A stretch of DNA of 5,536 nt from Phyllobacteriaceae bacterium. GTDB lineage: Bacteria > Pseudomonadota > Alphaproteobacteria > Rhizobiales > Ancalomicrobiaceae. The DNA lies in the NCBI GenBank assembly GCA_012517025.1, contig JAAYVT010000125.1, forward strand, positions 1 through 5,536, given 5' to 3'. The translations under genes and the position numbers were made by a program. The notes below the pieces were generated by a model. The model saw only the letters and a list, made by a program, of their open reading frames with translations, made no database searches and was not told the DNA's origin. Of the stretch, positions 1 to 5,536 are shown one piece after another. Positions within the stretch are counted from its first letter, which is position 1; the number at the start of each line of letters is the position of its first letter.

Positions 1-19
1 CGATCGTGCGACGGCGGTC

Positions 20-53
20 AAAGAAAAAAGGCCGCCACGTGAAGCGGCGGCCT
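20..53 (-). terminator. Rho-independent terminator after bamA
   Basis: Read on the minus strand, an 8-bp GC-rich stem (AGGCCGCC pairing with GGCGGCCT, positions 53-46 with 36-29) closes a 9-nt loop. It is followed directly by a T-rich tract, TTTTTCTTT (28-20). The stem begins about 20 nt past the bamA stop codon. This is a textbook intrinsic terminator in the direction of the gene cluster. It implies that most transcripts coming through bamA end here, so genes beyond the left edge would need their own promoter or read-through. The plus-strand reading has no T tract after the stem, so it should act in one direction only. Confidence 0.9.
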
Positions 54-73
54 GTCGTTCGCGAACGGAGACC

Positions 74-2449
74 TCAGAAGGTGGTGCCGCCGGAGAAGCG
101 GAACACCTGCGTCTGATCGTACTTCGACTTCGAGACCGGGATGCCGAAGTCGGCGCGCAGCGGGCCGAACGGCGAGCGCCACATCAGACCGACGCCGACC
201 GAGGCACGGACCTTGTTGTCGTCGACGAAGTTGAAGGTCGTCCCGTCGCTGACCGGCAACGACTTGTTGTCGACGCTCCACAGCTGGCCGGCATCGGCGA
301 AGGCGGACACGTAGAGGCCGAACTCGTCCGGCGTGCCCGGCATCGGCATCGACACCTCGGCGGTCGCCGCCCAGTAGTTCCGGCCGCCGAGCGATTCGCC
401 GGAGATCGTGTCGCGCGGGCCGTAGCCCTGCGACGCGAAGCCGCGAATGGTCTCGCCGCCGAGGAAGAAGTTGTCGACCAGCTCCAGCTTCTGACCGACG
501 CCGGTGATGTTGCCGCCGCGCACCCGCGCCATGCCGACCAGACCCCAGTCGGCCCACAACTCGTGATAGTAGCGACCGTCGATCTGCGACCGGACGAACT
601 TGGCGTCGCCGCCGGCGCCCGCGAACTCCTCGGTCCACTTGGCGTAGATGCCGTCACGCGGGAACTGCAGATTGTCCAGCGAGTTGTAGACGAGGCTGAC
701 GCCCGGGATCGACGACACCCGCGTCCGCGACAGCTTGTTCAGAGCCGCGCAGTTCGAAGCACCGCAGACGTAGTACTTGTACGCGAGCGAGGCCTCGCCG
801 TTGGTCGTGTCGCCGTCGGCCTGGGTCGAGGCCAGCGTCAGGACCTGCTGGTTGATCGTGTAGTTGACGCCGAAGGTCAGGTTCTCGGTGATCGGCAACC
901 CGAAGCGGATCGTACCGCCGGTGTCCTTCTCCTCGTAGTTCCGGTACGACGTCTGAAGCTGCTGCTTCTGATAGATGTCGAAGCCGGCGGAGATGCGATA
1001 GCCGAGGAAATAGGGCTCGGTGAACGAGAACTGATAGCCGCGGGTGTACTGACCGTACTGCAGCGACGCCTTCACGAACTGTCCACGACCGAGGAAGTTC
1101 TTCTCCGAGAAGGAGACGTCGCCGATCACGCCGTCGGCGGTCGAGTAACCGGCACCGAAGCCGATCTCGCCGGTGGGCTGCTCTTCGACGTCCACGTTCA
1201 CCACGACCTTGTCGGGCGAGGATCCCTGCTCGGTGTTCACCTTGACGTTCTTGAAGAAGCCGAGCCGGTTGAGACGACGCTCCGCCTTGGACACCAGCGC
1301 CTTGTTGTAGGCGTCGCCCTCGGCCATGTCGAACTCGCGACGGATCACGAAGTCGCGGGTGCGGTCGTTGCCGCGCACGTTGATGCGCTCGACGTAGACC
1401 CGCTGACCTTCCTCGACGTAGTAGATGATCGAGATGGTGTGGTTGGCGTAGTCGCGGGTGGCGCGCGGCCGGACCTGCGCGAACGGATAACCGGCGCGGG
1501 TCGCCGCCAGGGTCAGCTCCTCCATGGTCTTCTCGACCTCTTCGGAGGAGTAGACCGAGCCGGACTTGGTGCCGACCGACGACGACAGCTGACGCGAATC
1601 CAGGCCCGCCAGCGACGTCTGCACGTCGATCGCGCCGTAGGTGTACTGCTCGCCCTCGTCGACGGTGAAGCCGACGAAGAAGACGTTGCGCTCGCGATCG
1701 AGGTCGGCGGTCGCCGAGACCACGCGGAAGTCGGCGTAGCCGTTCTTCATGTAGAACTTGCTCAGCGCTTCCTGGTCCGACTGCAGGCGCTCCGGATCAT
1801 AGGTGTCGGTGGAGCGCAGCCAGCCGAGCAGGCCGGTCTCGCGCGTCTTCACCACGTCGCGCAGGCGGCCGTTCGAATAGGCCTTGTTGCCGGAGAACGA
1901 GATGCGGGTGACCGCCGTCTTGTCGCCTTCGTCGATCTCGTAGACGAGGTTGACGCGGTTGTCCGGCAGGTCGATCACCTTCGGCGTCACCTGGGCGCGA
2001 TAGCGGCCGTTGCGACGATACGCCTCGAGCAGACGCTGCACGTCGGACTGCACGTCGGACTTCGACATGAACCCGCGGGACTTGGTCTGGATCACCGACT
2101 TCAACTGCTCGTCGGTCAGGCGCTTGTTGCCCTCGAACGCGATCTTGTTGATCTGCGGGCTCTCGACCACGGTGACGACGGTGTTGCCGCCCTCGCGGGA
2201 GACCTTCACGTCCGAAAACAGATCGGTCGCATAGAGGGCCTTCAGTGCCGCATCGGTATCGCCACCCTTGGAATTCTGGATGACGTAGGAGCGAATGGTC
2301 TCGGTCTCGATGCGCTTGTTGCCACGCACGATCACATCGGCCTTGGCCACGCTCAGCCCGAAGACGTCACCGCCCCCGACCACCGGCACCACCGTCAGGA
2401 GCACCGCGGCGAGCGCCGTCTTCTTCATCGTGGTCGCGAAGGAACTCAT
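74..2449 (-). CDS. bamA: Outer membrane protein assembly factor BamA (Omp85 family)
   Basis: BamA is the core of the BAM complex, which folds and inserts beta-barrel proteins into the outer membrane. The chosen start gives 791 residues, normal for alphaproteobacterial BamA. Residues 1-37 form a signal peptide: KK at 9-10, a hydrophobic stretch at about 11-25, and an AKA cleavage site before D38. Five POTRA domains follow at roughly 38-98, 99-175, 178-266, 268-347 and 350-424, with recurrent motifs such as VRGNKRIE, FEGNKRLT, FSGNKAYS and VRGNDRTRDFVIRREF. The barrel occupies about 425-791. It includes the conserved IRGF motif of loop 6 (668-671) and a terminal phenylalanine, the usual outer membrane sorting signal. 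A Cys pair, C562 and C567, lies in a predicted outer loop. The start at 2449 was chosen because it puts the signal peptide at the N terminus. Its Shine-Dalgarno match is weak. An in-frame ATG at 2668 has a better one but would add 73 residues ahead of the signal peptide. Family assignment is certain; the start is less so. Confidence 0.96.
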   Translation of the reverse strand: MSSFATTMKKTALAAVLLTVVPVVGGGDVFGLSVAKADVIVRGNKRIETETIRSYVIQNSKGGDTDAALKALYATDLFSDVKVSREGGNTVVTVVESPQINKIAFEGNKRLTDEQLKSVIQTKSRGFMSKSDVQSDVQRLLEAYRRNGRYRAQVTPKVIDLPDNRVNLVYEIDEGDKTAVTRISFSGNKAYSNGRLRDVVKTRETGLLGWLRSTDTYDPERLQSDQEALSKFYMKNGYADFRVVSATADLDRERNVFFVGFTVDEGEQYTYGAIDVQTSLAGLDSRQLSSSVGTKSGSVYSSEEVEKTMEELTLAATRAGYPFAQVRPRATRDYANHTISIIYYVEEGQRVYVERINVRGNDRTRDFVIRREFDMAEGDAYNKALVSKAERRLNRLGFFKNVKVNTEQGSSPDKVVVNVDVEEQPTGEIGFGAGYSTADGVIGDVSFSEKNFLGRGQFVKASLQYGQYTRGYQFSFTEPYFLGYRISAGFDIYQKQQLQTSYRNYEEKDTGGTIRFGLPITENLTFGVNYTINQQVLTLASTQADGDTTNGEASLAYKYYVCGASNCAALNKLSRTRVSSIPGVSLVYNSLDNLQFPRDGIYAKWTEEFAGAGGDAKFVRSQIDGRYYHELWADWGLVGMARVRGGNITGVGQKLELVDNFFLGGETIRGFASQGYGPRDTISGESLGGRNYWAATAEVSMPMPGTPDEFGLYVSAFADAGQLWSVDNKSLPVSDGTTFNFVDDNKVRASVGVGLMWRSPFGPLRADFGIPVSKSKYDQTQVFRFSGGTTF

Positions 2450-2558
2450 CGTGTCTCGGCCCCGTCGTGTCTTGCCCCCGTCCGCGCTGCGAACCATGTC
2501 CTCGAGGACCGGTTCGGCCGTCTCGGCCGGGGCTTGAATCTCTTCGTCCGTCCCGAGC

Positions 2559-2586
2559 GTTGTACAGGCTTTTGAGTAAGGTGCAA
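2559..2586 (-). promoter_or_regulatory. Candidate sigma-70-like promoter for bamA
   Basis: On the minus strand, TTGCAC (2586-2581) and TACAAC (2564-2559) are separated by 16 nt. They lie in an AT-richer patch within GC-rich DNA, about 110 nt ahead of the preferred bamA start. The -10 matches the consensus at 4 of 6 positions. The -35 matches mainly through TTG. A separate promoter would let bamA be expressed independently of rseP, which its 273-nt spacing makes plausible. The matches are weak, and this is an inference from sequence alone. Confidence 0.3.
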
Positions 2587-2674
2587 CCCGGACGGGGAGG
2601 TCCGCCGGCGGGTTTGCGGGGAACCGTTGCCCGATCGCCACGTCGGTGGCATTTCGCATCTCGACCATCACGCG

Positions 2675-2681
2675 TCACCTC
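2675..2681 (-). promoter_or_regulatory. Shine-Dalgarno ahead of alternative bamA start
   Basis: GAGGTGA on the minus strand lies 6 nt before an ATG at 2668, and 3 nt before a GTG at 2671, both in frame with bamA. Its sequence and spacing are close to ideal and better than anything ahead of the ATG at 2449. Used for bamA, it would produce a protein with 73 extra residues before the signal peptide. It could instead be chance, or could drive a leader reading frame that runs into bamA. Confidence 0.4.
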
Positions 2682-2722
2682 GATGGGGAACAAGAACGCG
2701 CTCCCCGAAACATTCGCGAAAC

Positions 2723-3865
2723 CTAACCGCCGCGCCGCAGCGCCGCCAAGTGGGCGATGTCGTTCCACGACGACACCAACATCAACATCAGAATCAGACC
2801 GAGGCCGATCCGAAAGCCGATGTCCTGCGCCCGTTCCGACAGCGGCCGTCCCCTGACCGCCTCGGCGGCGTAGAAGACGAGATGCCCGCCGTCGAGCATG
2901 GGCACCGGAAACAGATTGAGCAGTCCGATCGACACCGACAGCAACGCCGCCAGATTGATCAGCGCGCCGAGACCGAGGCCGGCGACCTCGCCAGAGATCT
3001 GCGCCACCCGCAGCGGTCCGCCGAGCTGATCGATCGATTCTCGACCCGAGAACACCCCGCCGATGTAGGACAGCGTCCGGCCGACCACGAATCCGGTTTC
3101 GCGCAGCCCCTCGACCACGGCCATCGGCGGCGAGAACCGCTTCAGCCGCCGATCGGCGGGATCGTCGGAGGCGCGGATGCCGACCAGACCGCGACGCTGG
3201 TTGCCGAACCGGCTCTTCTCCTCGAACAGCCGCGGCGTCAACGTCACCTCGAAGGGGGCGCCGCCGCGATCGATCTCGAATCGCGTCGCCTCGCCGGCGC
3301 GCTCGGAGACGATCCGCATCACGTCCATGAAGGTCTCGACCGGCTGGCCGTCGATCGCCAGAATCAGATCGCCCGGACGGATGCCCGCCTCCGCCGCCGC
3401 CTCGCCGGGCGACACGTCGCCGACCTTGGGCGCCAGATCGAGGCGGCCCGACACCATCAGCACCGCCGAGAAGATGACGATCGCCAGCAGGAAGTTGGCG
3501 ATCGGTCCCGCCGCGACGATGGCGGCGCGGGCGGCGACGGATTTCGCTTGAAACGCCTGCCGGCGGTCGGTCTCCGACATCGCCGCCAGCCCGTCGCGAT
3601 CGGGAACGCCGGCCGCGTTGTCGTCGCCGACGAACTTGACGTAACCGCCGAGCGGGATCGCCGAGATCCGCCAACGAGTGCCGTGACGGTCGTTCCAACC
3701 GAACAATTCCGGACCGAAGCCGATGGAAAACGTCACCACGCCGACGCCGCAGGCGCGGCCGACCAGGAAGTGACCGAGCTCGTGGAAGAACACCACGATG
3801 GTCAAAACGAACAAGAACGGCGGCACGTATCCGACGGCCGTGACCGCATCATTCAGAATTTCCAT
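2723..3865 (-). CDS. rseP: Inner membrane site-2 zinc metalloprotease RseP/MmpA
   Basis: This M50-family protease cuts substrates within the plane of the inner membrane. In E. coli RseP finishes release of sigma-E by cleaving RseA; in Caulobacter the homologue MmpA degrades a PodJ fragment. The target here is unknown. The 380-residue protein has the zinc-binding HELGH motif at 28-32 in the first membrane segment. A second segment at about 115-137 carries GPIANF. One PDZ domain covers about 146-211 (GIRPGDLILAIDGQPV). The C-terminal membrane part holds NLFPVPMLDGG (317-327), whose LDG aspartate is the third zinc ligand. A last segment lies near 351-366. E. coli RseP has two PDZ domains; one is usual for the shorter alphaproteobacterial forms. 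The ATG at 3865 was chosen for its GAGGTGG Shine-Dalgarno and because residue 1 then lies close to the first membrane segment. A GTG at 3907 would add 14 residues and has no good ribosome binding site. The stop is TAG. Confidence 0.95.
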   Translation of the reverse strand: MEILNDAVTAVGYVPPFLFVLTIVVFFHELGHFLVGRACGVGVVTFSIGFGPELFGWNDRHGTRWRISAIPLGGYVKFVGDDNAAGVPDRDGLAAMSETDRRQAFQAKSVAARAAIVAAGPIANFLLAIVIFSAVLMVSGRLDLAPKVGDVSPGEAAAEAGIRPGDLILAIDGQPVETFMDVMRIVSERAGEATRFEIDRGGAPFEVTLTPRLFEEKSRFGNQRRGLVGIRASDDPADRRLKRFSPPMAVVEGLRETGFVVGRTLSYIGGVFSGRESIDQLGGPLRVAQISGEVAGLGLGALINLAALLSVSIGLLNLFPVPMLDGGHLVFYAAEAVRGRPLSERAQDIGFRIGLGLILMLMLVSSWNDIAHLAALRRGG

Positions 3866-3867
3866 CA

Positions 3868-3874
3868 CCACCTC
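3868..3874 (-). promoter_or_regulatory. rseP ribosome binding site
   Basis: GAGGTGG on the minus strand ends 2 nt before the ATG at 3865, with its GAGG core 5 nt away. This decides the rseP start in favour of 3865 over the in-frame GTG at 3907, whose upstream sequence lacks a purine-rich match. Confidence 0.65.
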
Positions 3875-3879
3875 GGCCG

Positions 3880-3896
3880 GCGGGCCCGACGCCCGC
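3880..3896 (-). promoter_or_regulatory. GC hairpin in the rseP leader
   Basis: On the minus strand GCGGGC pairs with GCCCGC across a 5-nt loop, a 6-bp stem made only of G-C pairs. It ends 5 nt before the rseP Shine-Dalgarno. There is no T tract, so it is not an intrinsic terminator. Its position could influence ribosome access or protect the 5' end of a processed message, but in GC-rich DNA such a stem can also arise by chance. Confidence 0.35.
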
Positions 3897-3920
3897 GTTT
3901 CGTCCACTCTGCCACGTCAT

Positions 3921-3934
3921 TGGTTTACGAACCA
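3921..3934 (-). repeat. Inverted repeat TGGTT-N4-AACCA in the cdsA-rseP gap
   Basis: Perfect 5-bp half sites flank a 4-nt centre (TACG). The element lies about 55 nt ahead of the rseP start, in the AT-richer part of the gap. Its symmetry suits a dimeric regulator, but I do not recognise it as the site of a named protein. Role as an operator is inference only. Confidence 0.4.
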
Positions 3935-3941
3935 TCCAACG

Positions 3942-3960
3942 GATTTTCGGCTGATTTTCG
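3942..3960 (-). repeat. Direct repeat CGAAAATC, two copies 11 bp apart
   Basis: On the minus strand the 8-mer CGAAAATC occurs at 3960-3953 and again at 3949-3942. The 11-bp offset is about one helical turn, so both copies face the same side of the helix. They lie just after the cdsA stop and ahead of rseP, in DNA clearly richer in A and T than the genes around it. They may be part of a promoter or binding site; no consensus I know matches. Confidence 0.45.
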
Positions 3961-3984
3961 ACGAATGTCGCGGTATCGCCGCGC

Positions 3985-4857
3985 TCACCAGACGATCAGC
4001 CCGCCGTTCGCCGCGCCGAGACCGCCGTTGACCGCGGCGATCACCGCCGCCGCGGTCGCGGCGGCGACGAGACCGTCGACGCGGTCGAGCAGGCCGCCGT
4101 GACCGGGGATGATCCGGCCGGAGTCCTTGACCCCGAAATGCCGCTTCAGGCTCGATTCGAAGAGATCGCCGGCCTGCGAGGCGATCGACAGGATCGCCCC
4201 GACCACCAGCACCGGTCCGAGACGCGGCGCCCCGGCGAACCACGCCACCACGGTGCCGGCGAGCGCGGCGGCGGCGAGCCCGCCGAGCGCCCCCGACCAC
4301 GTCTTCTTCGGCGAGACCGCCGGCCACAGCTTCGGCCCGCCGAGGGCGCGGCCGGTGAAGAAGGCGGCGATGTCGGTCGCCCACACCACGGCGAAGAGGA
4401 AGAGGACGAGCCACAGCCCCTGCGGCGCACCGCGCACCGCCGCGAGCGCCAGGCTCGGCAGCGTCGCGTAGACCGGGCCGACGACCGCCCAGGCCAGCGC
4501 CTCGTCGGGTCCGGCGCGCTTCGCCTCGCGCCACGCCAGCGCCACCGCGCCGGCCAGCGCGACGACCGCCGCGACCGTCTCGACCGCCGTACCGAGCGGC
4601 ACCAGCCCGGCGCCGAGGGCGACCGCGACGCCGACCAAGGCGAGCCCGGCCAGCCGGATCGGCCCCCACGACCGCCCGAGCACGATAGTCGCCCATTCGC
4701 TCGCCATGACGACGCCGGCGGCGACCGCCAGAGCCATGAACGATCGGCCGCCGACCACCGTCAGGGCGAGGACGATCGGGGCGAGGACGACCGCCGAGGC
4801 GATGCGCAGCTTCAGTTCGCGAGCCTTATCGCTCGTGGCCGCCACGCTCTCCGTCAT
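3985..4857 (-). CDS. cdsA: Phosphatidate cytidylyltransferase (CDP-diacylglycerol synthase)
   Basis: CdsA joins CTP and phosphatidic acid to give CDP-diacylglycerol and diphosphate, the branch point for all bacterial phospholipids, in the inner membrane. The 290-residue protein is rich in Ala, Val, Leu and Gly, with about eight hydrophobic segments (for example 18-36, 40-52, 68-86, 92-108, 148-167, 188-208, 214-226 and 262-277). The family signature is complete near the C terminus: S235, K238-R239, K244-D245, P251, H253-G254-G255, D258-R259 and D261. SPKKTW at 182-187 and TDIAAFFTGR at 161-170 are also typical. The ATG at 4857 has an AGGGGG Shine-Dalgarno at 4867-4862. It overlaps the uppS stop in an ATGA, implying translational coupling. 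The next gene is normally dxr or rseP; here rseP follows after a 119-nt gap. Confidence 0.96.
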   Translation of the reverse strand: MTESVAATSDKARELKLRIASAVVLAPIVLALTVVGGRSFMALAVAAGVVMASEWATIVLGRSWGPIRLAGLALVGVAVALGAGLVPLGTAVETVAAVVALAGAVALAWREAKRAGPDEALAWAVVGPVYATLPSLALAAVRGAPQGLWLVLFLFAVVWATDIAAFFTGRALGGPKLWPAVSPKKTWSGALGGLAAAALAGTVVAWFAGAPRLGPVLVVGAILSIASQAGDLFESSLKRHFGVKDSGRIIPGHGGLLDRVDGLVAAATAAAVIAAVNGGLGAANGGLIVW

Positions 4858-5536
4858 TTCGCCCCCTGCCGCGCGCCGACGCCGCCGAAACGGCGCTCGC
4901 GACCCTTGTATTCGTCGATCGCGGCGTCGAGGGCGGCTTCGTCGAAGTCCGGCCACAGCACCGGCGAGAACACGAATTCGGAATAGGCCGCCTGCCACAT
5001 CAGGAAGTTCGACAGGCGCATCTCGCCGGAGGTGCGGATCACCAGATCGGGATCCGGGATGCCGGCGGTGAAGAGTTCCGCGGAGATCGCGTCGCGATCG
5101 ATCGCGGCCGGCGCGATCTCGCCGCGCGCCGCCTTGTCGGCGAGGATCCGGACCGCCCGCACGATCTCGTCGCGGGAGCCGTAGTTGAAGGCGATGATCA
5201 GATGCAGGCCGGTGTTCGTCCGCGTCAGCGTCTCGGCTTCGGCGAGCAGCGCCGCGATGTCGGGGGCGAGGTCGTCGCGCTCGCCGATCACCGTGATGTG
5301 GACGTTCTCGGCGTGCAGTTCGGCGAGGTCGCGGCGGATGAAGTACTTGAGCAGCCCCATCAGGAAGCCGACCTCCTCGGCCGGCCGCCGCCAATTCTCC
5401 GACGAGAAGGAATAGAGGGTGAGATGGGCGATGCCGCGCCGCGAGGCATGGCGGATGATGCGCCGCACCGTCTCCATGCCGCGCCGATGCCCCTCGGTGC
5501 GCGGCAGGCCGCGGGCCTGCGCCCAGCGGCCGTTCC
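4854..5536 (-). CDS. uppS: Isoprenyl transferase, undecaprenyl diphosphate synthase (5'-truncated by window edge)
   Basis: UppS adds isopentenyl diphosphate units in cis to farnesyl diphosphate, giving the C55 carrier lipid used for peptidoglycan and surface glycans. It is a soluble homodimer. The visible 226 codons begin within the conserved MDGNGRWA motif (NGRWA at 5534-5520), so only the start and the catalytic Asp just before this motif lie outside. Next come GHRRG, FSSENWRRP (from 5408), FNYGSRDEI, IRTSGEMRLSNFL (from 5039) and AYSEF. These carry the family's diphosphate-binding arginines, the Asn-Trp pair and the late Glu. Visible length plus about 20-25 missing residues matches the family norm near 245-250. 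An ATG at 5477 is internal, since conserved sequence continues upstream of it. The stop overlaps the cdsA start by 4 nt. The cis-prenyltransferase family is certain; C55 chain length is inferred from the cluster. Confidence 0.95.
   Translation of the reverse strand, partial: NGRWAQARGLPRTEGHRRGMETVRRIIRHASRRGIAHLTLYSFSSENWRRPAEEVGFLMGLLKYFIRRDLAELHAENVHITVIGERDDLAPDIAALLAEAETLTRTNTGLHLIIAFNYGSRDEIVRAVRILADKAARGEIAPAAIDRDAISAELFTAGIPDPDLVIRTSGEMRLSNFLMWQAAYSEFVFSPVLWPDFDEAALDAAIDEYKGRERRFGGVGARQGAK
4862..4867 (-). promoter_or_regulatory. cdsA ribosome binding site inside the uppS end
   Basis: AGGGGG on the minus strand lies 4 nt before the cdsA ATG at 4857, within the last codons of uppS. Together with the ATGA overlap it supports this start and coupled translation of the two genes. 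Confidence 0.6.

Larger units (their letters stand above)
2450..2722 (-). other. rseP-bamA spacer, open in frame with bamA
   Basis: These 273 nt separate the rseP stop from the preferred bamA start. The bamA reading frame stays open through the spacer as far as 2671. The implied peptide is charged and proline-rich, has no domain I recognise, and precedes an otherwise complete signal peptide. By hand count about three quarters of its codons end in G or C, against nearly nine tenths for the first 60 codons of bamA. The AT-ending codons cluster around 2560-2586. This fits a non-coding leader or promoter better than coding sequence. A weak 5-bp stem (2685-2689 with 2702-2706) has no T tract and is not a terminator. 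Confidence 0.6.

Noticed and set aside
1..19. Left-edge sequence beyond the bamA terminator
   Set aside because: It is too short to assign and shows no recognisable start, promoter or repeat.
563..2575. A plus-strand open frame of 670 codons opposite bamA
   Set aside because: It is antisense to a certain gene, and its product is repetitive in V, D, L, R and H with no recognisable domain. Such long shadow frames are expected opposite GC-rich coding sequence with biased third positions.
2685..2706. Hairpin after rseP as a possible terminator
   Set aside because: The stem is only 5 bp with a 12-nt loop and has no T tract on the minus strand.
3866..3907. A 14-residue longer rseP from a GTG at 3907
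   Set aside because: It has no good ribosome binding site and adds a polar stretch not expected before the first membrane segment. The ATG at 3865 has GAGGTGG in place.
2627..4102. A plus-strand open frame of 491 codons opposite rseP
   Set aside because: Its R/H/D-rich, low-complexity product mirrors rseP codon bias, runs across intergenic DNA and has no family motif.
4099..4986. A plus-strand open frame opposite cdsA and the end of uppS
   Set aside because: The product is highly charged and low in complexity (R, D, G, E, P). It is explained by the codon use of cdsA on the other strand.
5093..5106. Perfect 14-bp palindrome CGCGATCGATCGCG
   Set aside because: It lies inside uppS and encodes ordinary Ala-Ile-Asp-Arg codons. 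Overlapping GATCG and CGCG words are common in this GC-rich sequence.

Overview
The window is GC-rich and carries four co-oriented genes, all on the minus strand. Their transcription order runs from the right edge to the left: uppS (cut by the edge), cdsA, rseP (mmpA-type site-2 protease) and bamA. Protein sequences and gene order fit the envelope biogenesis cluster of Alphaproteobacteria, most likely a Hyphomicrobiales (Rhizobiales) relative. That placement is inference from gene order, the single-PDZ RseP, the BamA style and base composition. No rRNA or other marker is present to fix the genus.

Layout from right to left. UppS lacks only its first residues and overlaps cdsA by 4 nt (ATGA), so the two are translationally coupled. 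cdsA ends at 3985, and a 119-nt gap separates it from the preferred rseP start at 3865. In many alphaproteobacteria dxr sits between these two genes. Here it is absent, and the gap instead holds AT-richer DNA with a direct repeat, a short inverted repeat and a GC hairpin. After rseP comes a 273-nt spacer, which is in frame with bamA over its last 222 nt (2450-2671). It contains a good Shine-Dalgarno sequence and an AT-rich, promoter-like patch. bamA follows, with a clear signal peptide, five POTRA domains and an outer membrane barrel. A strong rho-independent terminator sits just past its stop, so the transcript appears to end there.

The genes work together in building the envelope. UppS makes undecaprenyl diphosphate, the lipid carrier for peptidoglycan and surface glycans. 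CdsA makes CDP-diacylglycerol for phospholipids. RseP cleaves substrates within the inner membrane, often as part of envelope-stress control. BamA folds and inserts outer membrane proteins.

I see no mobile element, CRISPR array, tRNA, rRNA or foreign island. I do not see a new biological system. The points worth a second look are the missing dxr, the structured cdsA-rseP gap, the two conflicting start signals of bamA and the terminator straight after bamA.
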